From the NCBI GenBank assembly GCA_903840415.1, contig CAIMFY010000063.1:1-64000 (forward strand): a stretch of DNA of 64,000 bases. The letters run 5' to 3'. The stretch is from an uncultured Opitutia bacterium. GTDB lineage: Bacteria > Verrucomicrobiota > Verrucomicrobiia > Opitutales > Opitutaceae. The position numbers and the translations under genes are program-made. The notes beneath the pieces are model-generated. The model ran no database searches. It worked only from the letters and a program-made list of their open reading frames with translations, and was not told the DNA's origin. This document shows positions 37,578-47,759 of this stretch, piece by piece. Numbering within the stretch: the stretch's first letter is position 1; each line of letters starts with the position of its first letter.

Positions 37578-38003
37578 ATGAATTTCGGACACGACGATGC
37601 CGCGCTTGGTGCCAGGATTGCCGCACCGGCCGCGCCCATTGCACCACCGCAGGTGCTCGTGGTCGGTGATTTCAAGGATGTTCGCGATTGCATCGGGGTC
37701 ATTCTGCGCTCCGGCGGCTATCGGGTGCTCGAAGCGGAAGACGGATTGGAAGCCCAATTGATTCTGTCGAACGCGCATCCTGACCTCGTCATCAGCGATC
37801 TGGAGATGCCGGTTTCGGACGGCTGGGACGTGCTCACTTTTTGTCACGCGCAACACCCTGGCACTCCCGTGCTGATCGTCTCGGGCGGGGCGCTGGGCCA
37901 GCGGCCCGACATCGAATGTTGGGCGGCCGGCTTCCTGCCCAAGCCTTTCGACCTCGCGCGGTTTCGCGCCGAGCTGCACCGCCTCATTCCTTTAGCCGCC
38001 TAA
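37578..38003 (+). CDS. stand-alone receiver-domain protein
   Basis: Protein of 141 residues from ATG 37578 (MNFGHDDAALGARIAAPAAP, a flexible lead). The receiver core reads QVLVVGDFKDVRDCIGVILR, with phospho-acceptor Asp in LVISDLEMPVSDGWD, the conserved Ser/Thr region VLIVSGGAL and Lys in GFLPKPFDLARFR. The first acidic pair is reduced: D-D is replaced by G-D (VVGDFKD), so metal binding may be weaker. No output domain is present. A hairpin terminator follows at 38032-38060. Confidence 0.85.
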   Translation: MNFGHDDAALGARIAAPAAPIAPPQVLVVGDFKDVRDCIGVILRSGGYRVLEAEDGLEAQLILSNAHPDLVISDLEMPVSDGWDVLTFCHAQHPGTPVLIVSGGALGQRPDIECWAAGFLPKPFDLARFRAELHRLIPLAA

Positions 38004-38031
38004 CGGCGATGTGTTACCCACCATATCAACG

Positions 38032-38060
38032 GTCGGCCCGCGTCAACTCGGGCCGACTTT
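38032..38060 (+). terminator. hairpin terminator after the receiver gene
   Basis: Stem gtcggcccg/cgggccgac (38032-38040 with 38049-38057), 8-base loop and a short T-rich tail (tttaattta). Confidence 0.6.
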
Positions 38061-38071
38061 AATTTACCCCC

Positions 38072-38662
38072 ATGCTGCTCGCCCTCCTGACTCGCCCCAA
38101 GACCGTGAAACTCGTCATGGCCTTCTTCGTCGCCGCGCAAATGCTCGGCTGGATCGGTTATGCGCAGATTGAAAGCAGTGCGGTCACGGCGCCGCCGATA
38201 CCGAATCCGCCGCCCGCCTCCAAGTCCCCCCCGGAGGTGCGGCTCGCGCTGCGCGAGTTTGACCGCTTCCTCGATCACCACCCGTGGATCGAGGATCGGC
38301 TGCGCCTCGCGCCGGCCCTGGCGAGCGATCCGGCATTTCTGCACAAAACGCCCAACCTGCGCGTGTTTCTGAGCACTCATCCGAATGTCGTCGTCGGCCT
38401 GAATATTTATCCGCGCTACTTCCTAAATCGCGCGCTGCTCCGCCAGGCGAGCGCGCCGGTGGCATTCTCCATCCTTGCCCTGTTCAAAGATGTGTTTCAA
38501 GCGCATCCGGAAGTGGAACAGGCGCTGACCGAAAACCCTGCGCTGATCCGCGATCCCGCGTTTTTGCAGGCCCACGCGCCGCTGCTCGAACTTCTCAAAC
38601 AGCACCCGGAGCTCGGGCGCGTTTTCCTTCCGACCTCCCTGCTCGCGCAGCAAATCGACTAA
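38072..38662 (+). CDS. membrane-anchored protein with repeated H-P motifs, unknown function
   Basis: Protein of 196 residues. One N-terminal helix (VKLVMAFFVAAQMLGWIGYA) is followed by a Pro-rich linker. Two helical repeats then share the pattern L..HP....L...P.L..DP.FL: FLDHHPWIEDRLRLAPALAS-DPAFL and VFQAHPEVEQALTENPALIR-DPAFL. Further HP pairs (STHPNVVV, KQHPELGRVF) keep a spacing of about 11-12 residues. It starts after a terminator and lies one base before the next receiver gene. I do not recognise the family; it may be a periplasmic repeat protein. Confidence 0.7.
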   Translation: MLLALLTRPKTVKLVMAFFVAAQMLGWIGYAQIESSAVTAPPIPNPPPASKSPPEVRLALREFDRFLDHHPWIEDRLRLAPALASDPAFLHKTPNLRVFLSTHPNVVVGLNIYPRYFLNRALLRQASAPVAFSILALFKDVFQAHPEVEQALTENPALIRDPAFLQAHAPLLELLKQHPELGRVFLPTSLLAQQID

Positions 38663-38663
38663 G

Positions 38664-39167
38664 ATGAGCCGTTCACTCCTCGCCACCCGAGAGCCGCCTG
38701 CGGCCGCACACCTTTCATCGACCGTGGGCCAGCTGCGCTCCGTCGTCCGGCCGCCGGGCCACGCCACCATCCTCCTCGTCGATGACGACTCGGCGGTGCG
38801 GGAAAGCCTCCACCGCGTGCTAGCGCTGGAGGGCTGGCAAGTGGTCAGCGCCGCCAGCGGCGAAGAAGCGCTTGAACACCTCGCCACGCACCAACCCGAT
38901 CTGCTGATCACCGACCTCTGCATGGCGGAAGTCAGCGGCTGGGATCTCCTGTTTCACGAAAACCTCCATCGGCCCGCGCTGCCGATCTTCGTCATCACTG
39001 CGCTGCCGGTGCCAGCGGCCCGCGACGCGGATCATTTTGCCTCCGAATTTTTCCAAAAGCCGCTCGATCTCGAGGCGCTCGTCGCCGCGATCCACCGCCG
39101 CTTGCGCCGCGCGCCAGCGCCCGCCACCCCGCCACCCAATCCAGCCGTCGCCCAGCCATTTCCCTAA
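38664..39167 (+). CDS. stand-alone receiver-domain protein
   Basis: Protein of 167 residues. About 32 flexible residues precede the receiver core HATILLVDDDSAVRESLHRV. Phospho-acceptor Asp is in LLITDLCMAEVSGWD, Thr in IFVITALPVP, and Lys in EFFQKPLDLEALVAAIHRRL. A basic Pro-rich tail follows (RRLRRAPAPATPPP). No output domain is present, so it may pass phosphate to another protein or act by binding. The sigma factor gene starts 28 bp downstream, which hints at a shared pathway. Confidence 0.85.
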   Translation: MSRSLLATREPPAAAHLSSTVGQLRSVVRPPGHATILLVDDDSAVRESLHRVLALEGWQVVSAASGEEALEHLATHQPDLLITDLCMAEVSGWDLLFHENLHRPALPIFVITALPVPAARDADHFASEFFQKPLDLEALVAAIHRRLRRAPAPATPPPNPAVAQPFP

Positions 39168-39195
39168 CAAATCTCGGTCAAAATTATTACGCACC

Positions 39196-39888
39196 ATGAG
39201 TTATCTCCCCACCATCCCTTTTCCCAGCGGTGCCGCCAGTCCGGTCACCGCCGCGCCGCCTGCTCGATTCGCCGGATCGCTGCCGGCGGAGTCGGCCGAG
39301 CGCGTCGAGTTGCTGGGCATCGTGCGGCGCGCCCGTGACGGCGACATGGAGGCGCAGTCGGAGCTCGTGCGCCGCTACTCGAAACGCCTGCCCGGCTATG
39401 TGCGACCCATCGTGTGGGAGACCAGTGCCGTCGAGGATGTCGTCCAGATGGCGTTCATCAAGATGGTGCGCCGCCTCGAATTGCTCCGCGATCCAGAGAC
39501 GTTTGAGCCGTGGCTGTTCGCGCTGGCCCGCAACACCGCGATCGATTTTACCCGCCGCGCGCGCTGCCGGCCCGCCACGATTTCCGACGAGGGCGATTTC
39601 ATGCACGCGCCCGATCAGACCAGTCCGCGCGCCGTGCCCGAAATCATGGAGGCGCTCGAAGCGGCGCTGACGAGCCTCAGTCCGAAAGATCGCAACTTGG
39701 TCCGGATGATCGTGCAGGGTGTCAGCTATCAGGCGGCGGCGGCGCGCGAAGGGCTCACCGTCGGCGCCGTCAAACTCCGGCTGAACCGGGTGCGGCCGTT
39801 TCTGCGGGCGAGCGTCGGCGGCGCCATCGATCGGCCGGCGGTGAAGAAAACTTCGCGACTGCCGCAGCGCCACCGCGTCGCGGCGTAG
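39196..39888 (+). CDS. sigma-70-family (ECF-like) RNA polymerase sigma factor
   Basis: Protein of 230 residues from ATG 39196. Region 2 reads ELVRRYSKRLPGYVRPIVWE, then SAVEDVVQMAFIKMVRRLEL and PWLFALARNTAIDFTRRARC. Region 4 has LTSLSPKDRNLVRMIVQGVS and YQAAAAREGLTVGAVKLRLN. The long N-terminal (about 45 residues) and C-terminal basic tails (VKKTSRLPQRHRVAA) extend the usual ECF core. No anti-sigma gene is adjacent; the receiver protein upstream could take that role. Target promoters are unknown. Confidence 0.85.
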   Translation: MSYLPTIPFPSGAASPVTAAPPARFAGSLPAESAERVELLGIVRRARDGDMEAQSELVRRYSKRLPGYVRPIVWETSAVEDVVQMAFIKMVRRLELLRDPETFEPWLFALARNTAIDFTRRARCRPATISDEGDFMHAPDQTSPRAVPEIMEALEAALTSLSPKDRNLVRMIVQGVSYQAAAAREGLTVGAVKLRLNRVRPFLRASVGGAIDRPAVKKTSRLPQRHRVAA

Positions 39889-40119
39889 CCTGCGGCCAGG
39901 TCGCGACGGCCCCGTGGAGTTTCCTCGACTGCGAGCGGGTTTTCCGCACGCTGCACGGTCGCCTGTGCCCTGAGGTCAGCGTCGGTGCCGGGCTACTACC
40001 ACGTCTTTATCCGCCGATCTTTCGCGTTGGTTCGGAACACACCCTTCCCGGGTGCGGGTGCAGACTATTAGACCTCGACTCGCGCGGAGGTCTGGGCGCG
40101 GGGCCGGGGCATTTCTGAA
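39889..40119. other. non-coding stretch before the hybrid kinase
   Basis: I see no protein-like frame, no hairpin terminator and no recognised promoter in this stretch of about 230 bp, apart from ordinary GC-rich sequence. Confidence 0.5.
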
Positions 40120-42681
<2,562 letters not shown>

Positions 42682-42853
42682 TCGCCCTTGGCCACCACCG
42701 GAGCAGCGGGGGAAAGCATTCCGCCGAAATAATCAGGCCGCGGAAGTCGCCGCTGCCGTCGTGCGGCGCCGTCGCGGGATTTCGCGTGTTTGAGTCTTGG
42801 AGAGACGGACGAAACAATCACTGATGGTGCGCGTCTCAGTCATCTTCCCATTG

Positions 42854-45800
42854 ATGCCACGTTTCCACTCAAGCCTGCTCCGGATTCTCGCACTGTTGGC
42901 GGCCCTCGCGGTCGCCGGGCGGGGCTCCGCCGCCTCACCACAGGCGAACGCCGCGATGCGCACACCCTTTGCTCAGAGCATCCGCGCTCTGCCAACCACA
43001 CCGACTGATGCCGCGGGCCGGCCCAACCGGGCCTATGTCACCCGCACCGCGTTGCAGCCCGATGAGACGGCCGCCGCGATGCCGGTCGAAGTCGCGCTCT
43101 CGATGCGCCATTTCGACGAACTCGAGGCGCGCCTCGCGCACAGCGAAATCATTTCGCCCGAGGAAATGGCGGCGCGCTACCTGCCGCTCGCCGCCGATCA
43201 CGCTCGCGTCGTCAACTGGCTGGCTGCCGAGGGGCTGGCGATCACGCGCACCGATGCGAACCACCTCGCGGTGTTTGCGCGCGGCAGCGTCGCGGAGGTC
43301 GCGCGGATTTTTCAGACGACGTTTGCGCGCGTCGCTGCCGACGGCGCGGAGTTTACCTCGGCGATTTCCGCGCCGAGCGTTCCCGCGCCGCTCGCCCCGA
43401 CAGTGCGCGGCATCCACGGCCTGCAGCCCCACCAGCGACTACGCCTCCGGCCGCACACGACCCTGCAGCCGCTCGCCGGCACCGGCAACTCGCTCCCGTA
43501 TTATCCGGCGCAAATCAAGCAGGCCTACAACGCCAACACCCTCACCCAAACCGGCACTGGCCAGACCATCGCGATCTACGCGCTCGGTTTTCCGAAGACG
43601 ACCGATCTCACGACTTTTTGGAACACGACCGGCGTGCCGGCCTCGCTCGCGAACATCCAGCAAGTCACCGTCGGGGTCGGTCCCGGGTCCACGACGAGTT
43701 CGGGCAGCCTCGAGGAAGCGACCCTCGACGTGCAGTGGGCCAGTGCACTCGCACCCGGCGCCGTGATCCGGATCTACGCCGCCAGCGAAACCGATCCGGT
43801 CGGCGACGATGAACTCATCCAGCAAGTCCTCGCCGATCTGCCGACGCATCCGACGCTGCACCAACTCTCCATCTCCTTCGGCCTCGACGAAAGCGCCGCC
43901 GACCGCGACTACATCGCCATTGAGGCCCAATACATGGCCAACCTCGTCAGCGCCGGTGTAACGGTGTTTGCTTCCTCCGGCGATAACGGCGCGCTCGATA
44001 ATGCGGCGTTGACCATCCAAACCGGATTTCCCGCTAGCATGCCCGACGTCACTGCCGTCGGCGGCACGGCACTCACGCTCGACACCAGCGGCAACGTCGC
44101 CAGCGAAATCGCGTGGGGCAGTCTCTCGAACCAAGGCTCCAGCGGCTCGACCGGCGGCGGCGTCAGTGTGATTTTCAATCGCCCGAGTTGGCAGCAAGGC
44201 ATCGCCGGCGCGCCCGCTGGCACGATGCGCCTCGTGCCCGACGTCGCCTGCGTCGGCGATCCGGCGACGGGCGGACTGGTGGTGTTCAACGGCAAATCAG
44301 TTCAGATTGGCGGCACGAGCCTCTCGTCGCCGACGTGGGCCGCGTGGTGCGCGATGATCAATCAAGCCCGCGCCGCCGCGGGCAAGACGCCGCTCGGCGC
44401 GCTCAATCCCCGCATCTATCCGCTCGCGGGCACCTCCGCGTTTCGCGACATCACGAGCGGCGGCAACTCCGTTTTTCAGGCTCACGCCGGTTACGATCTT
44501 TGCACCGGCATCGGCGTGCCCAACGTCGCCGTGCTCATGCAGGCGACGATGGCCGACAACTTCGCCCCCGTCATCGAAGTGGCCAGCGGCGATCGCTTCA
44601 CGACGACAGGGCAGGGCGCGACCTTCTATCTCATCGCGACCAGCAACCCGACACCGACCTACGTCTGGCAGCGCCGTCCCGCCGGCACCGCGAACTGGGT
44701 CAATCTCTCGGACAACGGCACCTACGCCGGCTCGACCACCTACGCCCTCCAAATCATCGGCGCCACCGCCGCCATGAACGGTGATCAATTTCAGTGCATC
44801 GTCAGCAACCTGCTCGGCAGTGTCACGGGCGCGTCGGCTACGCTCACGGTTTCATCGACCGGCGTCTCGACGCTCGCCGGCTGGCCCGGGTGGTCGGGGT
44901 TTGCCGACGGCCAAGGCTCGGCGGGACGTTTCAACTATACCGGCAGCGTCCGCGTAGGACCCGACGGCACGATCTACGTCGCCGACGCGAGCAACCACAC
45001 GATCCGGAAAGTTACGCCCACTGGCATCGTCTCCACGTTCGCCGGCGCGCCCGGCGTCTCGGGCTCGACGGACGACGGTCCGGGAGTGAAGGCGCTTTTT
45101 AACGGCCCCGCCGGTGTCGCGATCGATCGCAACGGCAATGTGTTCGTCGCCGATTCACAAAATTACACCATCCGTAAGATCACGCCGGCTGGTGTCGTCT
45201 CCACGCTCGCCGGTAGCGCTGGAGTCCAAGGTCACTCGGATGGCACCGGCGCCGCCGCCTCGTTTTGGGATCCGGAAAATCTCACTATCGATGCGACGGG
45301 CAATCTCTACATTGCCGATGGCGCGGGCAACAGCGTCCGCGTCGTCACGCCCGCCGGCGTGGTGACGACGCTCGCGGGCTCCGCCACCTCCGGCACAGCG
45401 AACGGCACCGGCTCCGCCGCACGTTTCAATCTCCTTGCTGGCATCGCCGTCGACGCCATCGGCAATGTTTACGTGGGCGATTACCTCAACAACGCCGTGC
45501 GCAAAATCACTCCGGCCGGAGTCGTCACGACGCTTGCTGGTTTGCCGGGCACGCACACCGCCAACATCGGCTTCACCGACGGCACCGGCACGGCCGCGCG
45601 CTTCGATGGCCCGACCGGGCTCGCCGTTGATTCCGCCGGCAATGTTTACGTTGCCGATTCCACCAACAACGCGATTCGCCAGATTACTTCGGCGGGCGTT
45701 GTTACCACACTCGCAGGCACCTCGGCCGTTTACGAAAACATCGACGGTCCGCTCGCCGCCGCGCGATTCAACGGCCCCGCCGATGTCGCGCTCGATGCCA

Positions 45801-46942
45801 GCGGCATCCTCTACGTGGCCGACGCGCTCAACTGCACCATCCGCCGCGTCGTGGTCCCCGCTGCTGCCACGCCCATCATCACGGCGGCGCCAGCCTCGCA
45901 GACCGTTGCGCTCGGCACCACGCTGGCGCTCGGTGTGACCACGGGCGGCACCGGCCCCTTCACCTACCAGTGGAGCAACAACGGCGCGGCGATCCCCGGC
46001 GCCACCGGTGCGACCTACGCAGTCTCCGGTATCACCACCGCCAACACCGGAAGCTACACCGTCGCGATCACCAACGCGAGCGGCACCGTCACCACCAGTC
46101 CCGCCATCATTGCGGCGGTGGCGGCCAGCCCTAGCCGGCTCACCAATCTTTCTGTTCGCACCACCGCCGGCACCGGCGCGCAAACTCTCATCGCCGGCTT
46201 CGTGCTCAGCGGCACGCCGAACAAGACCCTCCTCATCCGAGGCATCGGCCCCGGCCTCGCGACGTTCGGGCTGACTGGCCTCCTCGCCGATCCAATGCTC
46301 ACGGTGCTCGGTCCGGGCCAGGGTTCCACGACGGTCGCGGCCAGCAACGATAATTGGAGCACTTCGGTCTTGGCGGCGACGGCTGCGGTCGGTGCGTTTT
46401 CACTCTCAATTGGGAGTCCGGACGCCGCCCTCGTCACCTCGCTCACCGCGGGCAGTTACAGCGCAGAAATCACCGGCAACGGCGGCACGACCGGCCTCGC
46501 GCTCGCCGAAATCTACGACACCACACCGAACGTGACGACGGGCGCGCGACTCATCAACGTCTCCGCGCGCTCCCAAGTCGGCACCGGTGGCAACGTGCTC
46601 ATCGCAGGCTTCACGATCACCGGCAGCGTTTCCAAGACCGTGCTCATCCGTGGCGTCGGCCCCGGCCTCGTGCCGTTCGGCGTCGCCGGCACCCTCGCCA
46701 ACCCGCGCCTCGATCTTTACGACGGCAGCAACAACTTCATCGCGGGCAACGACGACTGGGGTGGCACCACCGCGCTCACCAACGCCTTCGCGCAGAACGG
46801 CGCGTTTGGGTTGCCGAGCGTCGCGAGCTTGGATGCCGCGCTCCTCATCACACTTCCGCCCGGCGGCTACACCGCGCAGGTCAGCGGCGTAAACGGCACT
46901 ACCGGCGTCGCGCTCGTCGAAATCTACGAGGTAAATCCGTAA
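42854..46942 (+). CDS. secreted S53 (sedolisin/kumamolisin-like) peptidase with Ig, NHL and C-terminal modules
   Basis: Protein of 1362 residues from ATG 42854, chosen for its signal peptide (MPRFHSSLLRILALLAALAV); an ATG at 42797 adds 19 residues. A pro-kumamolisin activation domain (ALSMRHFDELEARLAHSEII) comes first. The S53 catalytic domain follows, with Glu/Asp in LEEATLDVQWASALAP near residue 285 and Ser in GGTSLSSPTWAAWCAM near 487. Then come an Ig-like domain, five NHL repeats (about 673-1003; GPDGTIYVADASNHTIRKVT and VDSAGNVYVADSTNNAIRQI), a second Ig-like domain, and two copies of the module also found at 33.6 kb (from about 1094 and 1229). It lies just before the type II secretion operon and is a likely cargo. 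Confidence 0.9.
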   Translation: MPRFHSSLLRILALLAALAVAGRGSAASPQANAAMRTPFAQSIRALPTTPTDAAGRPNRAYVTRTALQPDETAAAMPVEVALSMRHFDELEARLAHSEIISPEEMAARYLPLAADHARVVNWLAAEGLAITRTDANHLAVFARGSVAEVARIFQTTFARVAADGAEFTSAISAPSVPAPLAPTVRGIHGLQPHQRLRLRPHTTLQPLAGTGNSLPYYPAQIKQAYNANTLTQTGTGQTIAIYALGFPKTTDLTTFWNTTGVPASLANIQQVTVGVGPGSTTSSGSLEEATLDVQWASALAPGAVIRIYAASETDPVGDDELIQQVLADLPTHPTLHQLSISFGLDESAADRDYIAIEAQYMANLVSAGVTVFASSGDNGALDNAALTIQTGFPASMPDVTAVGGTALTLDTSGNVASEIAWGSLSNQGSSGSTGGGVSVIFNRPSWQQGIAGAPAGTMRLVPDVACVGDPATGGLVVFNGKSVQIGGTSLSSPTWAAWCAMINQARAAAGKTPLGALNPRIYPLAGTSAFRDITSGGNSVFQAHAGYDLCTGIGVPNVAVLMQATMADNFAPVIEVASGDRFTTTGQGATFYLIATSNPTPTYVWQRRPAGTANWVNLSDNGTYAGSTTYALQIIGATAAMNGDQFQCIVSNLLGSVTGASATLTVSSTGVSTLAGWPGWSGFADGQGSAGRFNYTGSVRVGPDGTIYVADASNHTIRKVTPTGIVSTFAGAPGVSGSTDDGPGVKALFNGPAGVAIDRNGNVFVADSQNYTIRKITPAGVVSTLAGSAGVQGHSDGTGAAASFWDPENLTIDATGNLYIADGAGNSVRVVTPAGVVTTLAGSATSGTANGTGSAARFNLLAGIAVDAIGNVYVGDYLNNAVRKITPAGVVTTLAGLPGTHTANIGFTDGTGTAARFDGPTGLAVDSAGNVYVADSTNNAIRQITSAGVVTTLAGTSAVYENIDGPLAAARFNGPADVALDASGILYVADALNCTIRRVVVPAAATPIITAAPASQTVALGTTLALGVTTGGTGPFTYQWSNNGAAIPGATGATYAVSGITTANTGSYTVAITNASGTVTTSPAIIAAVAASPSRLTNLSVRTTAGTGAQTLIAGFVLSGTPNKTLLIRGIGPGLATFGLTGLLADPMLTVLGPGQGSTTVAASNDNWSTSVLAATAAVGAFSLSIGSPDAALVTSLTAGSYSAEITGNGGTTGLALAEIYDTTPNVTTGARLINVSARSQVGTGGNVLIAGFTITGSVSKTVLIRGVGPGLVPFGVAGTLANPRLDLYDGSNNFIAGNDDWGGTTALTNAFAQNGAFGLPSVASLDAALLITLPPGGYTAQVSGVNGTTGVALVEIYEVNP

Positions 46943-46972
46943 CCGGCCGCCGCCGGCATCGCGCGCAATAAC

Positions 46973-47009
46973 TGCGCACGTCAGCACCCGAATGCGCAAA
47001 GTGTGCGCA
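46973..47009. promoter_or_regulatory. three phased TGCGCA boxes, candidate enhancer sites
   Basis: Palindromic TGCGCA occurs at 46973-46978, 46993-46998 and 47004-47009. Spacings of 20 and 11 bp place all three on nearly the same face of the helix. They lie 44-80 bp upstream of the sigma-54 promoter, as expected for binding sites of an NtrC-type activator. The third forms the perfect palindrome gtgcgcac. Confidence 0.5.
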
Positions 47010-47052
47010 CGGTTATTTAAACAATCTGTTGGTTGCCAGCTAGTTATGCCGA

Positions 47053-47068
47053 TGGCACAGCCATTGCA
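47053..47068 (+). promoter_or_regulatory. sigma-54 promoter of the secretion operon
   Basis: TGGCACAGCCATTGCA fits the full sigma-54 consensus TGGCACRNNNNTTGCW without a mismatch, with GG and GC 10 bp apart. Transcription would start near 47079, only about 8 bp before ATG 47087, so the first gene would have a very short leader or start at the ATG of 47093. The last gene of the operon encodes an NtrC-type activator. Confidence 0.8.
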
Positions 47069-47086
47069 TAGTCGTGAACGACCTCA

Positions 47087-47752
47087 ATGAATATGAACAC
47101 TTCTCTCGAATCGATCGTTCCAGCCGTTCGCGGCTCCCGCGCCCGGCTGTTTCGCCGCCTCGCCCTGTTGGTTTCGCTCGCTGCGCTCGCCGCGGCATTG
47201 CCCGCGCAGACGGCGACGACTCCGCCTGCCGCCGGCAACGCTCCCGCTGCCGACACTACCAACGCGAACGGCAATGGCCGCAATCGTCGCGGCGGCGGTG
47301 GCGGTGGAAATTTCAATCCCGCCGATATTCAGGCCCGCATGATGACCAATCTGCGCGAGCAGTTTGCCGTCAAGGACGATGCCGAATGGAGTCTCATCGC
47401 CGAGCGCATCACCGCCGTCATGGATCTGCGCCGTAGTCTGGCGATGGCCGGTGGCATGGGTGGCTTCGGTGGATTTGGCGGCCGCGGTGGCGCGAATGCG
47501 GATACGGCAGGTGGCGGCAACAACAACCGGCCTAATCGCGGCGGCAACGCCGCGGCCAATCCTGAGTTGACCGCGCTGCGCTCCGCCTTGTCCGACAATC
47601 TCCCCGACGCCGAAATCAAGGCCCGCCTCGACCGCCTCCGGGAAGTGCGCAAGCAAAACGAGACGAAGCTCACCAAGGCGCAGGAAGAATTGCGCGCCGT
47701 CCTCACGGTCCGGCAGGAAGCCGTGGCTGTGACTGCGGGTTTGCTCCCCTAA
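47087..47752 (+). CDS. exported Gly/Asn-rich protein, first gene of the secretion operon
   Basis: Protein of 221 residues; ATG 47087 or 47093. A basic lead (RGSRARLFRRLALLVSLAAL) forms the signal peptide. The mature protein alternates low-complexity stretches (NANGNGRNRRGGGGGGNFNP; GGMGGFGGFGGRGGANADTA) with helices (MTNLREQFAVKDDAEWSLIA; IKARLDRLREVRKQNETKLT, KAQEELRAVLTVRQEA). The helical parts recall Spy/LTxxQ-type periplasmic proteins, but this is weak. It ends 7 bp before gspE. Such proteins appear in front of this operon type in relatives by my recollection only. A role in the periplasmic part of the secretion machine is inference. Confidence 0.7.
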   Translation: MNMNTSLESIVPAVRGSRARLFRRLALLVSLAALAAALPAQTATTPPAAGNAPAADTTNANGNGRNRRGGGGGGNFNPADIQARMMTNLREQFAVKDDAEWSLIAERITAVMDLRRSLAMAGGMGGFGGFGGRGGANADTAGGGNNNRPNRGGNAAANPELTALRSALSDNLPDAEIKARLDRLREVRKQNETKLTKAQEELRAVLTVRQEAVAVTAGLLP

Positions 47753-47759
47753 CCCTCCG

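Noticed and set aside
44870-45860. Repetitive DNA within the S53 peptidase gene as a possible repeat array
   Set aside because: The repetition is explained by NHL protein repeats with diverged codons; there are no identical spacer-separated DNA units as in CRISPR.
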